A DNA stretch of 32,642 nucleotides from IMG/VR virus record IMGVR_UViG_3300022208_000279, positions 1 through 32,642 of that record; one strand, given 5' to 3'. A program made the position numbers and the translations under genes. Of the stretch, positions 6,043 to 11,567 are shown piece after piece; positions within the stretch are counted from its first letter, which is position 1; the number at the start of each line of letters is the position of its first letter. The notes under the pieces were generated by a model, which saw only the letters and a list, made by a program, of their open reading frames with translations, made no database searches and had not been told where the DNA came from. The stretch comes from a virus.

Positions 6043-8202
6043 GTGATAGATAACGCAAAACATTACTTGGACGCCGAACTTTCTGTTCTGCCCGCTAAAC
6101 GCCAGGACAAACGCCCTTGTGTTGGCTCCTGGAAACAGTATCAAAATCGTTTGCCAACTCAAGCCGAAATCGATGCTTGGTTCAGCAATCCGCAAGATGG
6201 CGTCTGTATTATTACCGGTGCGGTTTCGGGAAACCTTGAGATCATCGACTTTGATAATGGCGGAGAGTTGTTTGACGCATGGTATGGCCAGATCTCCGCT
6301 GGCCTGCGGGACCGATTAGTTGTTGAACAGACTCCTTCTGGTGGGTGGCATGTGATTTATCGCTGCGAAACCGACATCTGCGGGAATATGAAGCTGGCAC
6401 AGCGGAAAAACGGTAGTAAAATCCATACCTTGATTGAAACCCGTGGTGAAGGCGGGCTATTTTTATGTGCTCCAACGGCTGGGTACGAGCTGATGCAGGG
6501 TGAATTGACGAATGTGCCTGTTCTGAGCAGTGATGAGCGTCAGCAACTTCTGGAGTCGGCATGGATGCTAAATGAACACTGCCCGGCGGTCGCTCATGAG
6601 CCCCAAACCCAAACCGCACGAACCGACGAAACATTACGCCCCGGCGATGATTACAACGCTCGCGGTGATATCGAAACGCTGCTTCGAAATCATGGCTGGC
6701 AACAGATTGAGGTTAATGACAAGAATCAGCTGTGGCGCAGGCCCGGGAAAAGTGGCGGCAGTCATTCGGCGACGTTGTGGAACGAGTCAAAGGTCTTCTA
6801 TGTGTTCAGCACCAATGCAGCGCCGTTTGAAGCCAATACGCCATATTCACCATTTATGACTTTTACGCTGCTGGAACATGGGGGGGATTTCAGCAAAGCG
6901 GCGTCAGCGCTATCCAAACAGGGGTACGGAGAAAGGCCTCAGCAAATTCCTGAACAAAACGATGATGTTGATTTGTCGGGGATGCTATCAAATGAGGATG
7001 ACGAAGATGAATGGGATGATGGAGCCATTTCACTAACTGAACTGATCGCCAATTTTCAGGGGCTCAATAAGCCGCTGATTCATGGCCTGCTTCGTGAAGG
7101 TGAGACGATGAACATTATCGCCTCGCCGAAGATCGGTAAGTCCTGGCTGGTCAACTCGCTGACAATCTCCATTGCATCAGGAATGGACTGGCTGGGATTT
7201 AAGATCAATCCGGGACGCGTGCTCCTAATCGATAATGAGCTTCATCTCAATACGACCACCTATCGCTACATGGAAGTGACCAAGGCGCTGGGATTGCCGA
7301 GCCATCTGTTCAGTGATAATTTAAAAGTCAAATCTCTGCGGGGCCAACTGAAGGACATGAACCAATTGTCTGACATGTTCAAAAAGATTAAACCGGGCAA
7401 ATACGATGTCATCGTAATCGATGCGTTCTATCGTACGCTGCCGGTCGGAACCGATGAAAATGACAACGGTGCGATTGCTGGGCTGTATAACCAGCTGGAT
7501 GTCCATGCCAATCGGCTCAAATGCGCATTTATTCTGATCCACCACACAAGCAAAGGCAATCAGTCCAATAAATCCATCACCGATGTGGGGGCAGGGGCAG
7601 GAGCACAATCACGCGCTGCGGATACACATGTGATTCTGCGGGGTCATGAAGAGGATGATAAAGTTGTCATGGATGCAGCCACACGCAGCTGGCCGCCATT
7701 GAAAACGCTGGTGCTGGCCAAGCAGCACCCGTTGTTTGTGATTGATGATGATGCGGACCCGACAGCTCTGGCCGGCTCCCTCAAAACCAGCCCATCAAAG
7801 AAACAGCTAACCCTGGAAGAGTTCGTGGACAGCTGTGTGGCATCCCAGGACCCCTGCTCACAACGGGCGGTGGTTTATGAATCTGGCCAGCAGTACAGCC
7901 TCTCTGAACGCCGGGCTAAAGAGATGCTCCTTCTGGCTGAGGACCGAGGGCTGGTAACAACAATTACCACCGGTTCAACCGAGCAATTTGTTGCCATCCG
8001 GCCTGGGATCAGTGGTGAAAAAGGATACTGGGCCGCAGCACTTTTGACCCATGAACTGGAGCCGAACACCGCAGAAATCGCTCGAAAAACCGGCGCATCT
8101 GAGCGTCATGTCCGACGAATTAAGGCTCTTCTGGAAGCGGACATGAACCCGGACATGGGCCGGACATCGGACATGGCCATGTCCGCTCCATGTCCGCCTT
8201 AA
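6043..8202 (+). CDS. bifunctional primase-polymerase fused to RepA-like (AAA_25) helicase
   Basis: The gene starts with GTG at 6043, ten bases after the helicase stop. The 719-residue protein joins three parts. The first is an N-terminal prim-pol fold (about 1-175), with metal-binding EIIDFD (66-71) and SGGWHVIYR (99-107, H103). The second is a RecA-like ATPase with Walker A ASPKIGKSW (360-368), LLIDNE (394-399) and Walker B VIVID (456-460). The third is a C-terminal HTH (about 670-705, TAEIARKTGASERHVRRIKAL). An acidic linker (about 317-327) separates the first two. The enzyme should prime and unwind the phage DNA in a self-encoded initiation system. The GGACAT repeats begin within the final 100 bases of this gene. 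Confidence 0.88.
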   Translation: MIDNAKHYLDAELSVLPAKRQDKRPCVGSWKQYQNRLPTQAEIDAWFSNPQDGVCIITGAVSGNLEIIDFDNGGELFDAWYGQISAGLRDRLVVEQTPSGGWHVIYRCETDICGNMKLAQRKNGSKIHTLIETRGEGGLFLCAPTAGYELMQGELTNVPVLSSDERQQLLESAWMLNEHCPAVAHEPQTQTARTDETLRPGDDYNARGDIETLLRNHGWQQIEVNDKNQLWRRPGKSGGSHSATLWNESKVFYVFSTNAAPFEANTPYSPFMTFTLLEHGGDFSKAASALSKQGYGERPQQIPEQNDDVDLSGMLSNEDDEDEWDDGAISLTELIANFQGLNKPLIHGLLREGETMNIIASPKIGKSWLVNSLTISIASGMDWLGFKINPGRVLLIDNELHLNTTTYRYMEVTKALGLPSHLFSDNLKVKSLRGQLKDMNQLSDMFKKIKPGKYDVIVIDAFYRTLPVGTDENDNGAIAGLYNQLDVHANRLKCAFILIHHTSKGNQSNKSITDVGAGAGAQSRAADTHVILRGHEEDDKVVMDAATRSWPPLKTLVLAKQHPLFVIDDDADPTALAGSLKTSPSKKQLTLEEFVDSCVASQDPCSQRAVVYESGQQYSLSERRAKEMLLLAEDRGLVTTITTGSTEQFVAIRPGISGEKGYWAAALLTHELEPNTAEIARKTGASERHVRRIKALLEADMNPDMGRTSDMAMSAPCPP

Positions 8203-8226
8203 GTCTATTAAATGAAATGACTTAAG
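8198..8226 (+). repeat. inverted repeat CTTAAGTC/GACTTAAG
   Basis: An exact 8-bp inverted repeat (8198-8205 and 8219-8226) with a 13-base AT-rich spacer spans the primase stop codon. Each arm contains the palindrome CTTAAG. It could be a dimeric protein site or a hairpin at the end of the transcript. Confidence 0.5.
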
Positions 8227-8240
8227 TCCAAAGCGGACAC

Positions 8241-8278
8241 CGGACATGAGACATGTCTCAAAACGTGTCTCATGTCCG
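8241..8278 (+). repeat. 13-bp perfect inverted repeat (cruciform/hairpin)
   Basis: CGGACATGAGACA (8241-8253) pairs perfectly with TGTCTCATGTCCG (8266-8278) around a 12-base loop. Inside it, GAGACATGTCTC (8248-8259) is itself a 12-bp palindrome, so two alternative foldings compete. No T-run follows. Its place within the GGACAT cluster suggests a replication or operator structure. Confidence 0.6.
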
Positions 8279-8359
8279 CAAGATCGAAAATGATAAACCT
8301 TTAAAAGAAAAGAAGTTATGAATTTTTCTCGCGGACATATGACCGGACATGAGCACACC

Positions 8360-8403
8360 ACTCCCCTACGGGGAGTAGTGCGGGCGTCTGAAACGCCCCG
8401 CAC
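8360..8403 (+). other. two tandem GC-rich hairpins
   Basis: ACTCCCC-TAC-GGGGAGT (8360-8376) forms a 7-bp stem with a 3-nt loop. One base later, GTGCGGGCGT (8378-8387) pairs with ACGCCC(C)GCAC (8393-8403), giving ten pairs, one bulged C and a 5-nt loop. No U-tract follows directly, so a rho-independent terminator is unlikely. They may be single-strand initiation structures or RNA stabilisers. Confidence 0.5.
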
Positions 8404-8551
8404 AACACCCCAAATCGTAGGGCTTTTCCGGGAAAATCAACGGGTCCTCCCTAAAAAATAAAAGACATGAGGCCACGGGAACGAGTCGCATTACATAGGA
8501 CACTTTTTTTTAATCGCGTTTTTTTCATTAACCCTTAAATCGGAGATTTTT

Positions 8552-9838
8552 ATGAGCAGCAATTTCACAGTACAGATCAAAGACATCACCACCATCAAAC
8601 CCTACGATAACAACCCTCGCATCAATGACGATGCGGTGGATGCGGTAGCGGCCAGCCTGAAAGAGTTTGGATTCCGACAGCCGATTGTGGTCGATGGCGA
8701 CGGGATCATTGTCTGCGGCCACACCCGCTACAAGGCGGCACTGCAGTTGGGACTGACCAAAGTCCCGGTCCATGTGGCGACCGATTTGACTCCCGAACAG
8801 ATCCGGGCGTATCGCATCGCGGATAATAAAACCGCCGACCTGGCCGAGTGGGATTATGACATCCTGCCGATTGAGTTATCAGAACTGGCCGATGCCGGAT
8901 TCGATATGGACCTGCTGGCCTTCGATGAAAAAGAACTGAACAAGCTGCTGGACACCGAGATCCAGCAGGGACTGACCGACCCGGATGATATCCCCGACGT
9001 TCCGGACGAACCGATATCACAATCAGGAGATCTGTGGCTCCTGGGCAGTCACCGTCTGCTGTGCGGGGATTCAACGAACGCGGATGATTTCAAGCGGCTT
9101 ATGGATGGGCACAAGGCGGAGATGGTGTTTTGCGATCCCCCGTACAATGTCAATTATGGAGCAACCATGAAGGACACCCTCCGCGGTAAGGATGGGCACA
9201 AGAACCGGGCCGGCAGCAAACCGGGGCGTAAAATCCTCAACGATAATCTCGGCGACAACTTCGGGGCTTTTCTGAAAGCTGCCTGCCAGCAGATTGTTGA
9301 CCATTGTTCCGGTGCGATCTACATCTGCATGTCCTCCTCGGAACTGGATACTCTGCAGGAGGCGTTCCGTTCGGTCGGTGGCCACTGGTCGACGTTTATC
9401 ATCTGGGCCAAAAACACCTTCACCATGGGCCGGGCGGATTACCAGCGGCAGTATGAACCGATTCTGTACGGCTGGCCCGAAGGTGCCAAACGCTATTGGT
9501 GCGGGGACCGCAACCAGGCGGATGTCTGGGAGGTCAATAAACCCCGCAAGAACGATCTGCATCCGACCATGAAACCGGTCGAGCTGATCCTGCGGGCGGT
9601 GACCAACAGCTCCAAGCAGGGAGCGATTGTCCTGGACCCATTCATGGGCTCCGGTTCCACCCTGATCGCCTGCGAGCAATCCAACCGCACCTGCTATGGC
9701 ATGGAACTGGACCCGGGCTATTGCGATGTGGTGGTCCAGCGTTGGGAAGAGTTTACCGGAAACAAAGCGGAGCGGATCGAAGCGACGAAGAAAACCCCGG
9801 CAGAGGATACCGAGGTTCAAGAAGAGGTGAAGGTCTAA
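8552..9838 (+). CDS. ParB-like nuclease domain fused to DNA methyltransferase (beta class)
   Basis: This 428-residue fusion has a ParB/sulfiredoxin-like N-terminus (about 1-95, NNPRINDDAVDAVAASLKEF and the CGHTRYKAA motif at 55-63). An N6-adenine/N4-cytosine methyltransferase follows, with catalytic DPPYNV (195-200), a central recognition region and the SAM-binding DPFMGSGST (362-370). The order DPPY before FxGxG places it in the beta class. Orphan phage methylases of this kind protect phage DNA against host restriction and may mark replication sites. The SD is GGAG at about 8540. No cognate restriction gene is visible. Its 3' end faces the HARE-HTH gene with an 8-base gap. Confidence 0.85.
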   Translation: MSSNFTVQIKDITTIKPYDNNPRINDDAVDAVAASLKEFGFRQPIVVDGDGIIVCGHTRYKAALQLGLTKVPVHVATDLTPEQIRAYRIADNKTADLAEWDYDILPIELSELADAGFDMDLLAFDEKELNKLLDTEIQQGLTDPDDIPDVPDEPISQSGDLWLLGSHRLLCGDSTNADDFKRLMDGHKAEMVFCDPPYNVNYGATMKDTLRGKDGHKNRAGSKPGRKILNDNLGDNFGAFLKAACQQIVDHCSGAIYICMSSSELDTLQEAFRSVGGHWSTFIIWAKNTFTMGRADYQRQYEPILYGWPEGAKRYWCGDRNQADVWEVNKPRKNDLHPTMKPVELILRAVTNSSKQGAIVLDPFMGSGSTLIACEQSNRTCYGMELDPGYCDVVVQRWEEFTGNKAERIEATKKTPAEDTEVQEEVKV

Positions 9839-9846
9839 TGGTTCAG

Positions 9847-10368
9847 TTAGCCGTTGGCCAGTGCAAACTGCCCGCGTCCGACTTTTTCAAATCGAGAGTC
9901 GGTCCCTTTGACCTTGATCTCCTTGCAAATGGCAGCATGCAATGTGTTCTGCGGCGTCTTGCCGGCCTTCTTCGGTTGCCAGTAATTCTTCTCCGTCATG
10001 GTATCGATCAGCTGCCGGCAGTTCATGGGTTCGCTGGCTTCGGCCAGCACCCGTGCCGCAGCGTCCAGGGCCGAGACCTGTTTGACTCGCAGGGTGTTGG
10101 CCACAGGTGGCGGTGTGTCAGGGATCTTCGGTTTGTCGGGCGATTGGATCGGGGCTGGATCTTCGGTCGCCACAGGCCGCGACGTGACGGCTTGTTTGGC
10201 AAACCCGCGCAAGCCTTGGGCTGATTTAATCCGCACCGTTTTGCCGGTGGCCAGGTTCTTCGCATCCCAGCCGCCGTGAGGGTTTTCGGCAATGATCTCG
10301 ACGACAACCAGCTTGTTGGTCACTTTGGCGGTGTACTGTTTTGAGATGTGTACATCTGATGTTTTCAT
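9847..10368 (-). CDS. HARE-HTH domain protein
   Basis: The minus-strand gene encodes 173 residues. The C-terminal part (about 102-172) matches the HARE-HTH winged-helix pattern: a first helix with SALDAAARVLAEASEPMNC, then RQLIDTMTEKNYW, a variable linker with GKTPQNTLHAAI, and the terminal wing FEKVGRGQFAL. The N-terminal 50 residues include a short beta-rich segment (VVVEIIAENPHGGWDAKNLA), and a proline-rich linker separates the two. HARE-HTH domains are proposed to read DNA modification and occur with DNA-modifying enzymes. The convergent methylase supports that, but only as inference. An AAAGGA SD precedes the ATG. It is the last gene of the minus-strand operon. Confidence 0.7.
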   Translation of the reverse strand: MKTSDVHISKQYTAKVTNKLVVVEIIAENPHGGWDAKNLATGKTVRIKSAQGLRGFAKQAVTSRPVATEDPAPIQSPDKPKIPDTPPPVANTLRVKQVSALDAAARVLAEASEPMNCRQLIDTMTEKNYWQPKKAGKTPQNTLHAAICKEIKVKGTDSRFEKVGRGQFALANG

Positions 10369-10391
10369 GGGTCTGTCCTTTCAAAAATATG

Positions 10392-10661
10392 TTAATCAAT
10401 AAAATTTTCCAAAATCCGGTAATAGTCATGCACCATAGAGTTGGTGCCTTTGCATCCGTCCAGATGGTACTGCAGGCACTCGGCCATGGAGAAGATGTCT
10501 TCGGGGCTGTCGGCCTCGACGATGTGCTCCCGCTCGCTGTCGGGACCGATAATGGTGACCGTGATATATTCGTTACCAGGAGTGCGATGGAGGGTCGCGA
10601 AGTATTCGGGCAGGTTATTTTTGTTCAGTCGTCCCGCGAGTTTCATTTCGGTGATATGCAT
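10392..10661 (-). CDS. conserved-looking small protein of unknown function
   Basis: The 89-residue product starts MHITEMKLAGRL and is acidic, with predicted alternating strands and helices and no membrane segment. AGGGAG lies 8 bases before the ATG. It is the third gene of the minus operon, with 23 bases to the HARE-HTH gene and 15 to the preceding gene. I recognise no motif. Its small acidic character and position allow an accessory or anti-host role, but nothing supports a particular one. Confidence 0.5.
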   Translation of the reverse strand: MHITEMKLAGRLNKNNLPEYFATLHRTPGNEYITVTIIGPDSEREHIVEADSPEDIFSMAECLQYHLDGCKGTNSMVHDYYRILENFID

Positions 10662-10676
10662 GGTTTGATCTCCCTG

Positions 10677-10955
10677 TTAGCAGGCTCCGTTTTCTTTAGC
10701 GATAAAGTTGTACAGTCTGACCGGGATCTCTTCGCGTACAGCCGTATCAACCCAGTAAATCGTCGACCAGGCCGATTCATAATCGCCGTCGTTAATAAAG
10801 TTCAGGATGTCTGTCAGGTCCTTGACGTCTTTTTCGTACATGCGGGCCATCTCAATATCCTGTTTTTTCATTTCCGCTTCACACCAGCGTTGCCGGGTGG
10901 CGATTCGGCCTTGCAGCTTTTTAAGGTCTGTGTTCATGGCTTTGTAAGTGCTCAT
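10677..10955 (-). CDS. small helical protein, unknown (possible paralogue of 10968-11222)
   Basis: The 92-residue protein is mainly helical and charged (LKKLQGRIATRQRWCEAEMK, then YEKDVKDLTDILNFIND). AAAGGAA precedes the ATG. The next upstream gene of the operon shares the core W-[CF]-E-x-E-[LM]-x-K-Q followed by a helix with DL...L.F, and both are about the same length. Family unknown. An ancient duplication is possible, but the similarity is short and needs a profile comparison. Confidence 0.5.
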   Translation of the reverse strand: MSTYKAMNTDLKKLQGRIATRQRWCEAEMKKQDIEMARMYEKDVKDLTDILNFINDGDYESAWSTIYWVDTAVREEIPVRLYNFIAKENGAC

Positions 10956-10967
10956 GGTCGTTCCTTT

Positions 10968-11222
10968 CTATGCTTGGGTTTCTTTTTTGATTTCCGCGTC
11001 GGCCCAGGCTTCGGCCAGGCCGTCTTTGATCATGTCCTGTTCGATGCCGCTCATAAAGCTCAGGGTCTCAACCAGGTCTGTTCTGATTTTGCTGAGGCTT
11101 CCGACGTGAGCCCAGTTCAGATTCGCGGGCTGTTTATCCAGTTCGCATTCAAACCAGCCCAGCAGGTTGGCGATGTCGGTTTTGACGCTGTCGTAGGCTT
11201 TTGTGAGGTCTGCGTTTGCCAT
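10968..11222 (-). CDS. small helical protein, first gene of the minus-strand operon
   Basis: The 84-residue product starts MANADLTKAYDSVKTDIANL and is almost entirely helical. The ATG has AAAGGAAAAACC upstream. It is the promoter-proximal gene of a four-gene operon running leftwards. The core WFECELDKQ resembles WCEAEMKKQ of the next gene. No enzyme motif or HTH is evident. Possibly a protein-binding accessory factor; function unassigned. Confidence 0.5.
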   Translation of the reverse strand: MANADLTKAYDSVKTDIANLLGWFECELDKQPANLNWAHVGSLSKIRTDLVETLSFMSGIEQDMIKDGLAEAWADAEIKKETQA

Positions 11223-11268
11223 GGTTTTTCCTTTCGTAAGTCGTTGTTAATGTTTGGTTTACATACGC

Positions 11269-11298
11269 CATATATGCTTGTTTTTGAAATCTTATCAA
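11269..11298 (-). promoter_or_regulatory. candidate promoter of the minus-strand operon
   Basis: On the minus strand TTGATA (11293-11298) is followed after 16-18 bases by a CATATATG block (11269-11276) that can serve as a -10 region. Only the -35 is near consensus. AAGTCAT occurs twice with a 9-bp period (11297-11303 and 11306-11312) beside the -35, as an operator might. The AT-rich divergent gap 11223-11366 is otherwise without genes. Confidence 0.35.
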
Positions 11299-11366
11299 GT
11301 CATATAAGTCATTATTATTAAAGAATTTGCATTAATTTTATTAGTTCCGGACAAGGATTCGATACA

Positions 11367-11567
11367 ATGGGTAAATCCCTCAAAATAACCGCTTTAAGCC
11401 CCGAAGAACTGGCCAATGTGCTCTCACAGGCCGGCCGTAAAGCCATCTCGGCCGCTGATGTGCGGATAATTGCCGAAACAGCGGGGATACTTGCCCCGGA
11501 CGAGACCATTAATTTGATTGATTACACCGCATTTTTAGCTCAGGAGGTCGCCGGTGGCGCAGATTAA
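11367..11567 (+). CDS. small protein before TerL, sharing its N-terminal domain
   Basis: The 66-residue protein has an SD AAGGA at 11353-11357. Its core (LSPEELANVLSQAGRKAISA, followed by a helix ending LIDYTAFLAQE) aligns along its length with the first 60 residues of the next protein, TerL (LKPTDLTRLLNSAGFGEVIS, then DLFRYAAWLTH). It is therefore probably the same small helical domain, standing alone. The position just before TerL suggests a small-terminase-like or DNA-recognition role. That is inference, because typical TerS features such as a clear HTH are not obvious. It overlaps the TerL start by 14 bases. Confidence 0.55.
   Translation: MGKSLKITALSPEELANVLSQAGRKAISAADVRIIAETAGILAPDETINLIDYTAFLAQEVAGGAD

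Larger units (their letters stand above)
8108..8350 (+). repeat. GGACAT/ATGTCC repeat cluster (iteron-like; possible origin)
   Basis: At least eleven exact copies of GGACAT or its complement lie in 243 bases. They start at 8108, 8139, 8151, 8162, 8169, 8179, 8190, 8242, 8272, 8333 and 8345, with near copies at 8235 and 8254. The first seven overlap the end of the primase gene and the rest are non-coding. Copies occur in both orientations, some separated by 7-12 bases. Iterons of this kind beside a replication initiator commonly mark an origin or an autoregulatory site. That function is inferred, while the repeats are directly visible. Confidence 0.65.
8203..8551. other. 350-bp non-coding region between primase and methyltransferase
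   Basis: No supported gene lies here. The left third holds the GGACAT repeats and inverted repeats. The middle holds two adjacent hairpins (8360-8403). The right end holds two T-tracts (about 8504-8512 and 8519-8526) and the SD GGAG (about 8540) of the methyltransferase. The layout fits an origin plus a transcript boundary between the replication and modification genes. Confidence 0.6.

Noticed and set aside
8108-8350. CRISPR array
   Set aside because: The repeats are only 6-8 bases, occur in both orientations with irregular spacing, and no cas gene is present.
9071-9820. Minus-strand frame of 249 codons within the methyltransferase
   Set aside because: The plus strand has clear DPPY and DPFMGSGST motifs; the antisense product has no known domain.
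9721-10224. Plus-strand reading frame over the HARE-HTH gene
   Set aside because: It overlaps the methyltransferase end and the well-supported minus-strand gene, has no SD, and its peptide resembles no domain; it is a shadow.
10341-11321. Long plus-strand frame of 326 codons opposite the minus operon
   Set aside because: Three minus-strand genes on the other strand each have an SD, sensible lengths and tight spacing. The plus frame gives a Cys/Phe/His-rich product of implausible composition, so it is an antisense shadow.
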